Of a DNA stretch of 61,856 nucleotides, positions 51,881 to 61,103 are shown one piece after another. Both the position numbers and the translations under genes were made by a program. The DNA comes from Firmicutes bacterium UBA3553. GTDB lineage: Bacteria > Bacillota > Clostridia > Tissierellales > Sedimentibacteraceae. How positions within the stretch are numbered: the stretch's first letter is position 1; each line of letters opens with the position of its first letter. Under the pieces are notes generated by a model. That model saw only the letters and a program-made list of their open reading frames with translations. It did not search any database and was not told the origin of the DNA. Location of the stretch: NCBI GenBank assembly GCA_002381185.1, contig DFOA01000035.1, positions 18,231 to 80,086 of the forward strand, given 5' to 3'.

Positions 51881-51888
51881 ATTATCAT

Positions 51889-51917
51889 TTTACCAAAATA
51901 AATAAAAATGATATAAT
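51889..51917 (+). promoter_or_regulatory. Sigma-A promoter before the DUF6873-like gene
   Basis: -35 TTTACC at 51889-51894, 17-base spacer, -10 TATAAT at 51912-51917. Confidence 0.6.
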
Positions 51918-51945
51918 TGATTGCAAACTACATACAGGAGCTGTT

Positions 51946-52680
51946 ATGAATCCATACATACCGACAAAAAAACCCCGCTATGTGATTATTGATTACAGGG
52001 CAAATGAAGAAATTATAAATTATTTAAAAAGATTGAATATAGAGCCTATTAAAACCATAAAGTGTGATGATCTGCAGGAACCTGTAAACGGGCATCCGGA
52101 TATGGTAATTCATCCCATCGATTATGGCACTTTTGTTGTTGCGCCAAATGTATATGATTATTACAGAAATGTTTTAGAGGACAAAAGTATAAAAGTTATT
52201 AAAGGTGGAAAAACTCTAAGTAGAAACTATCCCAAGGATATAGCATATAATGTAGCAAGAATAGGGAGATATGCTGTGCATAACCTGCAGCATACAGACC
52301 AGGTTTTAAAATATTATTTGGAAGAAGCAGACATTGAATTCATTCATGTAAATCAGGGCTATACCAAGTGTTCGACTGCAGCAGTAAGTGAAAACAAGGC
52401 TTTGACATCAGATGTTCTGATACATGAAAAACTCAAATCATATAATATAGACTGTATGTATATAAATCCCGAAGTTGTATGCCTTGAAGGCTACAACTAT
52501 GGATTTATAGGTGGCTGTGCAGGTTTAATCAGTGAAAGAATATTCTTATCAACAGGAAAAATCCTTGATAAGAATATTTTAAACACATTAAAAAAATTTA
52601 TCCAGTCAGCAGGGTATATATATGATGAAGCTTCAAATGGGCAAATAATAGATTTGGGATCATTGATACCAATAATTTAA
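51946..52680 (+). CDS. DUF6873-type GME-fold protein
   Basis: 244 residues from ATG 51946, after ACAGGAG; an earlier in-frame ATG at 51859 lies in the terminator and promoter DNA. Features: PRYVIIDYRANEEIINYLKRLNI, HPDMVIHPIDYGTFVVAPNVYDYY, YTKCSTAAVSENKALTSD and IGGCAGLISERIF. The fold is that of guanidine-modifying enzymes, with a candidate nucleophilic cysteine in GGCAG. Function not established. Confidence 0.7.
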   Translation: MNPYIPTKKPRYVIIDYRANEEIINYLKRLNIEPIKTIKCDDLQEPVNGHPDMVIHPIDYGTFVVAPNVYDYYRNVLEDKSIKVIKGGKTLSRNYPKDIAYNVARIGRYAVHNLQHTDQVLKYYLEEADIEFIHVNQGYTKCSTAAVSENKALTSDVLIHEKLKSYNIDCMYINPEVVCLEGYNYGFIGGCAGLISERIFLSTGKILDKNILNTLKKFIQSAGYIYDEASNGQIIDLGSLIPII

Positions 52681-52706
52681 CCTCCCTGGAAGAGAGGAGT
52701 GACTGA

Positions 52707-53543
52707 GTGGAGCTTTTATCATTAGAGTTAAATGAAAATGAAAATCATGAAGTGTTTAATAATATTAAAATAATCACAAATTTAGATGAAAGTGATATAA
52801 ATATAGAAATATCCTCAACAGATGAAGGAAATATAAGGGTAAGATATTTTACAGACGATAAAATAAACAAAAGGGAGTACCTTGAAAAAATAATAGGAAA
52901 AGTAACAAAACTGTTGGTTGAGTACACAAAGCTTGAAAGCATAAATTTCTTAAAAGAAAGTTACTTTTATTTTGATGAAGATGAAGTATATGCAATTATT
53001 GCAGATATAGAAGACGAAATAGATAATGACGTTAAGATTCAGCTTATTATTAAGAATAAATTTAAAGAAATTTTAGAAAGATCCAGCCTTATAAATTTAA
53101 ATGGATTTATCAACTTCAGGTTAAAATTCATAAAACTGTATGCTGCCCAGGTTGTTGAAAGATGCATAGACAGTTACCTCATGAAAAAAGAGTACATGGA
53201 TTTTATAAGTATTATAAAGCTCATTTCAGAGGTTGACGAAGGTGAATATGATGTAGTCAATGTAATATGCAACAGCAAGAAACTTCAAGTTTATGACAGC
53301 AATATGAAAAAACTGACATATATCAGCAATGCAGAATTTGCTGCTGAACTTGATAATAAGGTAGAATATGATGAGTCGGTGATTAATATATTATTAAGCG
53401 TGTCTCCAAAAAAGGTAATACTTCATGAAGCAAAAATGGATAAGAAAAATAAAGAGGTACAAAATACTGTAGAAATAATCAAGAAGATTTTTGAAGGTAA
53501 AATTGAAATATGCAAGGGCTGCAAGTATTGCGACCTGCTTTAA
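52707..53543 (+). CDS. YtxC-like putative sporulation protein
   Basis: 278 residues from GTG 52707, downstream of AGAGGAG. The central LINLNGFINFRLKFIKLYAAQVVERCIDSYLMKKEYMDFISIIKLI region is characteristic of the YtxC family, which is linked to sporulation in Bacilli and Clostridia. The tail CKGCKYC has a cysteine cluster of uncertain meaning. 26 bases after the previous stop. Confidence 0.75.
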   Translation: MELLSLELNENENHEVFNNIKIITNLDESDINIEISSTDEGNIRVRYFTDDKINKREYLEKIIGKVTKLLVEYTKLESINFLKESYFYFDEDEVYAIIADIEDEIDNDVKIQLIIKNKFKEILERSSLINLNGFINFRLKFIKLYAAQVVERCIDSYLMKKEYMDFISIIKLISEVDEGEYDVVNVICNSKKLQVYDSNMKKLTYISNAEFAAELDNKVEYDESVINILLSVSPKKVILHEAKMDKKNKEVQNTVEIIKKIFEGKIEICKGCKYCDLL

Positions 53544-53548
53544 TATGT

Positions 53549-53571
53549 GGGTGTCTTAGGACACCCGTTTT
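53549..53571 (+). terminator. Intrinsic terminator after the YtxC-like gene
   Basis: GGGTGTC at 53549-53555 pairs with GACACCC at 53560-53566 around TTAG, then GTTTT. Confidence 0.8.
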
Positions 53572-53674
53572 AAAACTTATAAATCGGGTATAATAAAAAT
53601 AGGTTATTTAAGAAAACCATAAGGTTTCTATAATAGAATAAGGTATAGGGAATATATAAAAGGGAGGAATACAT

Positions 53675-53773
53675 ATGTCATTCTTAGTATTAGCAGCATT
53701 GATTACAGTTACGATTACAACCGCAATTCATTTGTTAAGTATAAAAGAATCAGAGGCCAATAACGAACAATAA
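53675..53773 (+). CDS. Very small membrane peptide (32 aa)
   Basis: ATG 53675 follows GGGAGGAATACAT, a strong ribosome binding site. The product is MSFLVLAALITVTITTAIHL plus a short polar tail, a single membrane helix. It has its own terminator 22 bases on. Function unknown. Confidence 0.5.
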   Translation: MSFLVLAALITVTITTAIHLLSIKESEANNEQ

Positions 53774-53794
53774 AATAGATAATATCCTTCGACC

Positions 53795-53827
53795 AAAAGG
53801 GACGGTTCAAAAGAATCGTCCTTTTTT
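53795..53827 (+). terminator. Intrinsic terminator of the small peptide gene
   Basis: AAAAGGGACGGTTC at 53795-53808 pairs with GAATCGTCCTTTTTT at 53813-53827 (two G-U or mismatched positions) and ends in a T run. Confidence 0.8.
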
Positions 53828-53996
53828 GGTTGCCTATAAAAATTAACAGCATTATTGAAAACTGTGGTGTAGAGTCTTACAGTAAAATGTGGTATATGTA
53901 ATGGAGAGTTATTCTACAAAGAATGTAACCACCGAATATGATGAATAAATCATAAAATTTTAAGGTGCATTTAAATGTAGGTTGAATAACAATTAA

Positions 53997-54047
53997 AATA
54001 GTTGACAATGAAACTATTTTTTGATAAATTAGTTTCGAAGGAAACTA
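53997..54047 (+). promoter_or_regulatory. MarR operator and promoter: two palindromes around TTGACA
   Basis: -35 TTGACA at 54002-54007 with an AT-rich -10 at about 54024-54029. TAGTTTC-GAAG-GAAACTA, a perfect palindrome, covers 54030-54047; a related inverted repeat, AATAGTT to AACTATT, spans the -35. Both carry GAAACTA, as expected for a MarR-type autorepressor. Confidence 0.7.
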
Positions 54048-54068
54048 TTTTGAAAGGAAGGATAATTA

Positions 54069-54572
54069 ATGGAAAGTATCGGCAGATATAGTGCCGCTAT
54101 TTATAGGCTCAGCCAAAGCATATTTAACAATAAGCTGAAAGAGTTAGAGATTAGTAGCGGACAATATGATTTTTTTCTTGCCATAGCTAAAAATGAAGGA
54201 ATAAATCAAAAGGAACTTGGAGAGAGACTTTATGTTGAAAAATCAACGACTGCAAAGGCTGTTAGGCATCTAGAAACTAAAGGTTATATTTGTAAAAATC
54301 AAGTTGAGAAAGACAAACGATATTCTTCGTTATATTTAACAGAGAAAGGTAGAGAAGCTGCTGTAGTGGTTGAGTCTGTTTTTACTGAAATGTTAGGTGT
54401 TTTTTCTAAAGATATTCCTGAAAGTGTGATAGAAGATACAATATTAGTGCTAAAAAAAGTAATAAATAACTTGCACGAAGAAAAAAGTAAATATTATATG
54501 TCAGGTAATAACTTGTTGCAGCCGAAAGTTGATATTATAAACTGTAAGTCAAAAATGGATAAAGTTGATTAA
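54069..54572 (+). CDS. MarR-family transcriptional regulator
   Basis: 167 residues. Winged helix-turn-helix: INQKELGERLYVEKSTTAKAVRHLETKGYICKNQVEKDKRYSSLYLTEKGREAA at about 45-100, flanked by dimerisation helices. It probably represses itself and the MFS gene 26 bases downstream through the palindromes at 53997-54047. GGAAGGATAATT before the ATG. Confidence 0.92.
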   Translation: MESIGRYSAAIYRLSQSIFNNKLKELEISSGQYDFFLAIAKNEGINQKELGERLYVEKSTTAKAVRHLETKGYICKNQVEKDKRYSSLYLTEKGREAAVVVESVFTEMLGVFSKDIPESVIEDTILVLKKVINNLHEEKSKYYMSGNNLLQPKVDIINCKSKMDKVD

Positions 54573-54598
54573 AGATTATTTATACTGGAGGTTTATAA

Positions 54599-55777
54599 AT
54601 GAAAAGAGATACAGAATTTCAAAAGAAAGAGCCGGTCTGGACTCGGGATTTTATTTTAATATCAATAGCAAGTCTGTTTATTACCCTGGGATTTCAAATG
54701 CTTTTGCCGGTATTGCCTGTTTTTTCAGCGAAGATAGGAGGCTCAGATGCTTGGGCGGGTATTGTTGTGGGAATTTTCACTATTTCCGCTGTCTTGATGA
54801 GGCCGATTGCTGGTCGATTACTGGATAAGCGCGGGAGAAGAGGCGTATATATTTTAGGCTTAATAGTATTCTTTATATGCGTAGTGGCGTACAATTGGAC
54901 ATCAACAATTTTAGCATTATTAATTCTTAGATTTATACACGGTTTCGGCTGGGGAGCTTCCAGTACAGCCTCAAGCACAATAGCTTCGGACATCATACCA
55001 AAATCCCGATTGGCAGAAGGAATGGGCTATTTTGGATTAACCAGTACGCTTGCAATGGCTATCGCTCCTGCATTAGGACTTGGGCTACTTAGCAGCTATG
55101 GATTTAACATGGTTTTTTATATTTCGGCAGGAGTTGTGTTCATTTCCATCCTTATTTCTTTGCCCATAAAATACCATAAACCTGATGTGTCTCCAAAACC
55201 TGATTCTGACATTCATTCAAAATCCGAAGGAATAGTTGAAAGAACGGCCATTCTTCCTGCGACTGTAATTTTCTTTGTTACAATGACTTATGGTGCGATT
55301 GTATCTTTTATTGCACTCTATGCGGACCAAAGACAAGTTGAGAATATAGGATTATTTTTTACTGTCTATGCTGCTGCATTACTAATTTCACGCCCCTATT
55401 TTGGTGGTCTGACCGACAAAAAAGGAGCTTCCTTTGCGGTGCTTCCGGGCATAATCTTTGTGATAATTTCAATGTTATTAATTTATTTGGCTAATTCTCT
55501 CACTGCATTTCTTATAGCTGGGTTTATTTATGGAATTGGATTTGGAGCCATCCAGCCAGCGTTGCAAGCAATGTCCGTGAGTAAAGTTAACCCTTCGAGG
55601 AGAGGCGCTGCGAATGCTACTTTCTTTCTTGGTTTTGATCTTGGGATTGGAGCAGGTGCCATTATTTGGGGTATAATAGCTGAGAAGTTTAGTTATCAAT
55701 TAATTTATCTTCTGGCTATTATTCCAGCGATTGTTGGAGCGTTAGTCTATATTAAATCAATAAAGAAGTCGAAATAA
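54599..55777 (+). CDS. MFS drug/metabolite efflux transporter
   Basis: 392 residues with 12 hydrophobic segments. Motif A-like loop GRLLDKRGRRGVY at about 72-84, and PVLPVFSAKIGGSDAWAGIVVGIFTISAVLMRPIAG in the first helices. With the MarR regulator just upstream it is likely an efflux pump for a toxic compound. GGAGGTTTATAA before the ATG. Confidence 0.88.
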   Translation: MKRDTEFQKKEPVWTRDFILISIASLFITLGFQMLLPVLPVFSAKIGGSDAWAGIVVGIFTISAVLMRPIAGRLLDKRGRRGVYILGLIVFFICVVAYNWTSTILALLILRFIHGFGWGASSTASSTIASDIIPKSRLAEGMGYFGLTSTLAMAIAPALGLGLLSSYGFNMVFYISAGVVFISILISLPIKYHKPDVSPKPDSDIHSKSEGIVERTAILPATVIFFVTMTYGAIVSFIALYADQRQVENIGLFFTVYAAALLISRPYFGGLTDKKGASFAVLPGIIFVIISMLLIYLANSLTAFLIAGFIYGIGFGAIQPALQAMSVSKVNPSRRGAANATFFLGFDLGIGAGAIIWGIIAEKFSYQLIYLLAIIPAIVGALVYIKSIKKSK

Positions 55778-55844
55778 TCTATTATCCTAGTAATTAAGGA
55801 TTATAAAGTTTACACTACTAAATAATAAAACAGAAGAATGATAA

Positions 55845-55994
55845 ATGTCGGTAGAAAAGTTATTTTGGAATGATCCATTTATAACAGAAACGACAGCAGT
55901 AATAACCACAGTTAATTAAAATAAAATTACTCTTAACAAAACTGTGGCTTATGCTGTGTCAGGAGGTCAAGATTCAAAAAAGGGCTTTATCTAA
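55845..55994 (+). pseudogene. AlaX-type alanyl-tRNA editing protein remnant
   Basis: MSVEKLFWNDPFITETTAVITTVN, a stop at codon 25, then in the same frame NKITLNKTVAYAVSGGQDSKKGF and another stop. The sequence matches the N-terminus of AlaX editing proteins (LFWxDP, VAY-GGQ). The HxxxH catalytic part is missing. The gene is both nonsense-mutated and truncated. Confidence 0.7.
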
Positions 55995-56165
55995 TAACCG
56001 TTTTTGCTGAATTGCTATGGTTCGCTGTTTGTTATCAACAGCCTAAATGTGTAAATATTAACAAAGTGTAGTTTATTTGATAGTTTGTATGTGATATAAT
56101 AGAAACAACTAAAAAGCTGTGAAAGCTGCATATGCATATATAAAATTATATAAGGGAGTGAATCG

Positions 56166-56915
56166 ATGGAATACCTTGAAAAATTAGATTTATACCAAAA
56201 TGTCATTAATGATTTAAGGCCATTTGAGGGTGAAATGCTAAAGCAGATAAAAGATTTTTATCGAATTGGATTAACCTGGACATCAAATGCATTAGAGGGT
56301 AATTCTTTAACTGAAAGTGAAACAAAAGTACTAATTGAGGACGGGTTGACAGTTGGAGGCAGACCCCTTAGAGATATGTTTGAAGCTGTAGATCATGCAA
56401 GAGCATATAACTATATGTTTACTCTCATTGGAAATAAAGAAATCAATGAGAAAGATATTATTTACCTGCACAAATTATTCTATCAAAATATTGATGCAGA
56501 TTTTGCTGGTAGATATCGTGATATTCCCGTATTCATTTCAGGATATAATTATCCGGTTACTAAGGAAGAAAATATTCAAAGTGAAATAGACAACTTATGT
56601 AAGTGGATAAAAACAGAAAGAGAAAAGTATCATCCAGTAGAATTTGCGGCTATTCTTCATAAAAAGTTTGTGTTCATACATCCTTTTAAAGACGGAAATG
56701 GCAGGGTCGCAAGGCTATTGATGAATACAGCATTGATACAAGATGGCTTTTTACCTGCACTGATTCCTCCGATTTTACGAAGTGAATATATTTATCTTCT
56801 TGAAAAGGCACATAAAGATGATAGGCCATTTATTGACTTTATAGCAGAAAGAGAATTGGAATCACAAAAGGACTTTCTAAGACTCCTTCAAATTCCGCTG
56901 CCTAAGCGAGATTAA
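56166..56915 (+). CDS. Fic-family protein with N-terminal inhibitory motif
   Basis: 249 residues. Catalytic motif HPFKDGNGRVAR at about 178-189 (HPFx[D/E]GNGRxxR). The inhibitory helix SNALEGN (S-x3-E-G/N) at about 40-46 marks a class II Fic enzyme that is held inactive until the Glu is displaced. The family transfers AMP or other nucleotides to protein hydroxyl groups. It has a promoter with extended -10 TGATATAAT near 56092 and GGGAGTG before the ATG. Target unknown. Confidence 0.92.
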   Translation: MEYLEKLDLYQNVINDLRPFEGEMLKQIKDFYRIGLTWTSNALEGNSLTESETKVLIEDGLTVGGRPLRDMFEAVDHARAYNYMFTLIGNKEINEKDIIYLHKLFYQNIDADFAGRYRDIPVFISGYNYPVTKEENIQSEIDNLCKWIKTEREKYHPVEFAAILHKKFVFIHPFKDGNGRVARLLMNTALIQDGFLPALIPPILRSEYIYLLEKAHKDDRPFIDFIAERELESQKDFLRLLQIPLPKRD

Positions 56916-56927
56916 GAATATTTTTGA

Positions 56928-57121
56928 ATGTATATCTATGAATATGAACGCATAAGCAGTGATTTGACTAGCTGAGTATTTTCTGCAAACAAATATGAAA
57001 CGGAAGAATACAAAGATATTATCAATAAATGCTCGGCTGAAGGTTGGAGATACATCGGCTTTATCCCAGCTTTATAGAGGGGAACCGGAAATATGGTTGA
57101 GCAAGGATTAATTGGGTCATA
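56928..57121 (+). pseudogene. DUF4177-like gene with nonsense mutation and frameshift
   Basis: MYIYEYERISSDLTS and a stop, then the same small-protein pattern in a shifted frame (FSANKYETEEYKDIINKCSAEGWRYIGFIPALY), then GTGNMVEQGLIGS in a third. The AEGWR-IGFIP core is typical of DUF4177. At least two disruptions. Confidence 0.65.
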
Positions 57122-57129
57122 GGGAAGAG

Positions 57130-57273
57130 TATATTTAATTATCTTTATGGAAACAATCTTTTCGCCAAAGGAGTACCAGAGGGATATGACATCTTTTTTG
57201 TCCATTCAAGGCACGTTGAGGCTGTGATAATGTTGACGTCTTGTGGTTTTGAGAGCGAAAAAAATAAGTTTTA
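57130..57273 (+). pseudogene. C-terminal remnant, possibly of an RNA uridine methyltransferase
   Basis: One frame reads NYLYGNNLFAKGVPEGYDIFFVHSRHVEAVIMLTSCGFESEKNKF and stops at about 57273. The HSRHVEAVIML pattern recalls the last strand of RumA/TrmA-type methyltransferases (HTxHVExVVLL), but the match is short. No start is present. Confidence 0.3.
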
Positions 57274-57309
57274 ATCACTGCATGTTTTGCTTTATAAAAG
57301 GACAAAGAT

Positions 57310-57333
57310 TGAGGCTGCTTTTCAGCAGCCTCA
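57310..57333. terminator. Terminator of the polyamine operon
   Basis: TGAGGCTGCT at 57310-57319 pairs perfectly with AGCAGCCTCA at 57324-57333, loop TTTC. Functions at least for the minus-strand potD-like gene ending at 57366. Confidence 0.75.
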
Positions 57334-57365
57334 GCATATTCCTTCATTTTTATATTAAAGGGTAT

Positions 57366-58406
57366 TTATTCCGCCATTATTTCAGTCCATCTTTCTGTAT
57401 ATAAATCTATGAATTCCTGCGGGTCTCTGAACATTTCCATTTTTTCGATATCTTCCTTTGGAATATTGAAGGCAGGATTGTTTAGCAATTCCTCATCAAC
57501 TTGTTCTAAAGCTTCTGTATGAACTGTTGAATACCACACTTCATCTATGTTTTTTAATGTTGCGTCTGTTGAGCATAAGAAATCAATAAATTTTTCTGCC
57601 AATTCCTGATTTTTAGTGGTTGAGGGAACAAACATGGCATCAATCCATATGTTGCTTCCTTCCTTAGGAATGACAAAGTCGAGATTTTCGTTTTCGGACA
57701 TCGCTGAAACAGCCTCACCTGACCATACCAGTGCCATATCGGCTTCTTCCGCAATCATAATTTCCGGCGCGCCATCTGTAATATAGGCCATTACAAGAGG
57801 TCTTTGTTTTATCAGCAGGGCTTTTGCTTCGTCCAATTCATCCTCATTGACAGTGTTCAAGGAATATCCTAACAATTTAAGTGCTGCTGCAAATGCATCT
57901 CTTTGAGAGTCCATCATTATTATTCTTTTCTCATGATTTTTGTCCCATAGCATTTCCCAGCTGTTGGATGATGCATCCACGGTATTTTTATTATAGAGGA
58001 TTCCCAATGTTCCCCAGAAATAAGGAACTGCATATTCGTTGTTAGGGTCGTAGGGTTGATTTTTAAATGTTTCATCTATATATTTATAATTTGGTATGTT
58101 ATCATAATTTAATTTGTTAACCATTCCCTCGCTGATCATACGTTCAATCATGTACTCACTGGAAATTATAAGGTCGTAATTAGAAGCACCTGCCTTGGCC
58201 TTGATGTACATTTCTTCCGGAGTCGCATAAGTGTCATATTTTATTGTAACATTATTTGCTTTTTCAAATTCTGAAATCAGACTCTTGTCAATATAAATAT
58301 CATAGTTCAATACGTTCAGTGTCTGCTTTTCTTCTGAGCTGCAGCCTGTTGCTGCAATTAAGACAAAGCTTAAAACTGCAATAAACACTAAAATTCTTTT
58401 TTTCAT
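57366..58406 (-). CDS. potD: Spermidine/putrescine-binding lipoprotein
   Basis: 346 residues. Lipoprotein signal with lipobox AATGC at about residue 22. Mature protein TLNVLNYDIYIDKSLISEFEKANNVTIKYDTYATPEEMYIKAKAG, YAVPYFWGTLGILYNK and the C-terminal FRDPQEFIDLYTERW match PotD/PotF. It binds polyamines outside the cell. Last gene of the operon, two bases after potC. Confidence 0.92.
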   Translation of the reverse strand: MKKRILVFIAVLSFVLIAATGCSSEEKQTLNVLNYDIYIDKSLISEFEKANNVTIKYDTYATPEEMYIKAKAGASNYDLIISSEYMIERMISEGMVNKLNYDNIPNYKYIDETFKNQPYDPNNEYAVPYFWGTLGILYNKNTVDASSNSWEMLWDKNHEKRIIMMDSQRDAFAAALKLLGYSLNTVNEDELDEAKALLIKQRPLVMAYITDGAPEIMIAEEADMALVWSGEAVSAMSENENLDFVIPKEGSNIWIDAMFVPSTTKNQELAEKFIDFLCSTDATLKNIDEVWYSTVHTEALEQVDEELLNNPAFNIPKEDIEKMEMFRDPQEFIDLYTERWTEIMAE

Positions 58407-58408
58407 TG

Positions 58409-59209
58409 CTATACCTCGCTTTTAATTGTTTTCTTGGATTTTTCCGCATCATTTGATCTTCTATTTATTAAAATCATCAGCAATAAAACTACTGTAAGCA
58501 TTATTGTAGACAATGCGTTTATTGTCGGGCGCACGCCTCTTCGTGCCATGGAATATATTACAATTGAAAGGTTTGTAACACCTTCACCCTTAGTAAAATA
58601 GCTTATGATGAAATCATCAATTGATAATGTGAATGCCATCAATAATCCAGTTACTATTCCGGGCTTGATTTCAGGTATTATTACCTTTCTAAGGGCATAC
58701 ATGGGGGTTGCTCCCAAGTCCATTGCAGCCTCTGTCATATGAACATCAAGCTGTTTCAGCTTGGGCATTATTGACAATATTACATAAGGAGTATTAAAGA
58801 CTATATGTGAAATCAATATGGTCTTAAATCCAAAAGTAACATTAAAGGATATGAACAATATCATCAATGAAATACCAGTTACTATATCCGGATTAACCAC
58901 AGGCAGATAATTTACGTTAAGCATGATTGATTTCAATTTCCCGTTCATGGCATTGATGCCTATTGCCGCAACAGTACCTAAAATTGTTGATATCACAGCC
59001 GATATTATTGCTATTGTAATTGTATAATAAAATGCAGAGCGTATATCCGTGTCCTTGAACAGCTCGATATACCATTTAAGTGAAAATCCCGTCCAATTTC
59101 CTCTTGATTTTGACTCATTGAAGGAAAAAACAGCAAGGACGATAATCGGTGCATACAGAAATAAGAATATTAAACCCATGTACATTCTTGACAGATACTT
59201 TCTTACCAC
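58409..59209 (-). CDS. potC: Polyamine ABC transporter permease, PotC-like
   Basis: 266 residues from GTG 59209, nine bases after GGAGGGG. About six membrane helices. The cytosolic EAA loop EAAMDLGATPMYALRKVIIPEIKPGIVTGLLMAF contacts the ATPase. It overlaps potB by seven bases. Confidence 0.93.
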   Translation of the reverse strand: MVRKYLSRMYMGLIFLFLYAPIIVLAVFSFNESKSRGNWTGFSLKWYIELFKDTDIRSAFYYTITIAIISAVISTILGTVAAIGINAMNGKLKSIMLNVNYLPVVNPDIVTGISLMILFISFNVTFGFKTILISHIVFNTPYVILSIMPKLKQLDVHMTEAAMDLGATPMYALRKVIIPEIKPGIVTGLLMAFTLSIDDFIISYFTKGEGVTNLSIVIYSMARRGVRPTINALSTIMLTVVLLLMILINRRSNDAEKSKKTIKSEV

Positions 59210-60048
59210 AGTCTTGCCCCTCCTTCCTTGTCAACGTCAAATTTATTCATTATTGACATTGATATTAATATGATAACCATCATTACTATGGAAATTGCAG
59301 AGCCGAAATTCCAGTCACCATTCAGTATAAACAGTTTTTCAATCAAATTACCTATCATCATGTTTTTGTTTCCGCCCAGCAACTGAGGAATAATGAATGT
59401 GCTGACTGCAGGCATGAATACCATGACAATTCCTGATATTACTCCCGGCATGCTGAGAGGCAGTATTACCTTTCTGAATTTAACATATCTGTTTGCACCC
59501 AAATCATCGGCAGCTTCCAATATACCTGTGTCCATTTTGCTGAGAGCGGTATAAATGGGCAGTACCATAAATGGCAGGAAGTTGTAAACCATGCCCATGA
59601 TTGTAGCACCTCTTGTGTAAAGCATATTTACTCTAGGCAGACCTAAAAAACTGAATATATTATTTATAATACCGTTGTTGCCAAGTATTGTCATCCATGC
59701 GTAGGTTCTTAGGAGCATATTCATCCACATAGGCAATATGCAGAGAAATAAAAGTGTATTTCTTCTGGACAAATCCGCCTTGGAAATTATATAAGCCGCA
59801 GGGTAGCCCATCAATAAGCATATTGCTGTGGATACAGCAGCAAGGAACATTGAATCCCACAATATATTAATATACAATGGATTAAAGAATTTTTTGAAAT
59901 TCTCCGGTGTAAACTGTATAGTTGTCAAGCCATTGGAATTTTTGGTTGTAATGCTGTATAAAAATACCAGCACACACGGGAAAACAATAAATATAATCAT
60001 CCATACAATGTACGGATATGCGAAATATTTTGTTCTGTTTTTCAACAC
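59203..60048 (-). CDS. potB: Polyamine ABC transporter permease, PotB-like
   Basis: 281 residues from GTG 60048, overlapping the potA stop (TAGTG). Six membrane helices; EAA loop EAADDLGANRYVKFRKVILPLSMPGVISGIVMVFMPAVSTF. It forms the channel with PotC. Confidence 0.93.
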   Translation of the reverse strand: MLKNRTKYFAYPYIVWMIIFIVFPCVLVFLYSITTKNSNGLTTIQFTPENFKKFFNPLYINILWDSMFLAAVSTAICLLMGYPAAYIISKADLSRRNTLLFLCILPMWMNMLLRTYAWMTILGNNGIINNIFSFLGLPRVNMLYTRGATIMGMVYNFLPFMVLPIYTALSKMDTGILEAADDLGANRYVKFRKVILPLSMPGVISGIVMVFMPAVSTFIIPQLLGGNKNMMIGNLIEKLFILNGDWNFGSAISIVMMVIILISMSIMNKFDVDKEGGARLW

Positions 60049-61088
60049 TAATCCCCCTTTTCCATAATGTGAATATCATCCGGAGTCAGCGTCAAGCCCA
60101 CTGTTGTTCCCATGGGAGCCATATCGGTTGAATGAACTAAAAATTCATAACCGCGTACTACAATCCGCATTTCATAATGCACTCCTTTAAAGGTTACGGA
60201 TTTTACCATTCCTTCCAACTTACCTTCACCTGCAGGGGTCAGGTCTAAATCCTCAGGTCGGATTACAACGTCAACTTCTTCGCCTTTACCAAATCCCGAA
60301 TCAAGGCATTCAAATTTTTCGCCTAAAAATTCAACAAGGTAATCATCGTGCATAACGCCGTTCAAAATATTGCTTTCACCTATGAAGTCAGCTACAAATG
60401 CATTTTCCGGCTCATTGTAAATATCTATGGGCGAGCCCATTTGCTGAATTATTCCGTCGTTCATGACAACTATGGTATCTGACATTGTCAATGCTTCTTC
60501 CTGGTCGTGAGTAACATATATAAATGTGATTCCTATTTGCTTCTGCATTTCTTTAAGTTCATGCTGCATTTCTTTTCTCAATTTTAAATCAAGAGCACCC
60601 AGCGGCTCATCCAGCAAAAGCACCTTAGGTTCATTTACCAAAGCTCTTGCTATTGCAATACGCTGCTGCTGTCCTCCTGAAAGCTGGTCGATTCTTCTTT
60701 TTCCGTAATTTTTAAGGTTAAACAATTCAAGCATCTTTTCAACCTTGCTGCTTATAAGGCGTTCATCCATTTTTTTTATTCTCAGCCCAAATGCTATGTT
60801 TTCAAAAACATTCATGTGAGGGAACAAAGCATATTTCTGAAATACTGTGTTAAGCTGTCTTTTGAAGGGGGGAACATCATTTATTAAATGCCCGTCAAAA
60901 AACACTTCGCCTTCATCCGGAGTTTCAAATCCTCCTATTATTCTGAGGGTTGTGGTTTTACCGCATCCGCTTGGTCCTAATAAAGTAACAAATTCATTTT
61001 TTTTAACGGATAAAGTAATATCATCAAGAACTATTTCACCGTCAAATTTCTTAGTTATATTATTCAATTCGATAATTGCATTGTCCAT
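60048..61088 (-). CDS. potA: Polyamine ABC transporter ATPase, PotA-like
   Basis: 346 residues. Walker A GPSGCGKTT near 38, Q-loop FQKYALFPHMNVFENIAFGL, signature LSGGQQQR near 135, Walker B VLLLDEP, and switch His in YVTHDQEEALTMSD. The C-terminal TOBE domain (about 240-345) is typical of PotA. It drives uptake through PotBC. Confidence 0.95.
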   Translation of the reverse strand: MDNAIIELNNITKKFDGEIVLDDITLSVKKNEFVTLLGPSGCGKTTTLRIIGGFETPDEGEVFFDGHLINDVPPFKRQLNTVFQKYALFPHMNVFENIAFGLRIKKMDERLISSKVEKMLELFNLKNYGKRRIDQLSGGQQQRIAIARALVNEPKVLLLDEPLGALDLKLRKEMQHELKEMQKQIGITFIYVTHDQEEALTMSDTIVVMNDGIIQQMGSPIDIYNEPENAFVADFIGESNILNGVMHDDYLVEFLGEKFECLDSGFGKGEEVDVVIRPEDLDLTPAGEGKLEGMVKSVTFKGVHYEMRIVVRGYEFLVHSTDMAPMGTTVGLTLTPDDIHIMEKGD

Positions 61089-61103
61089 TTTTTTACTCCT
61101 GAC

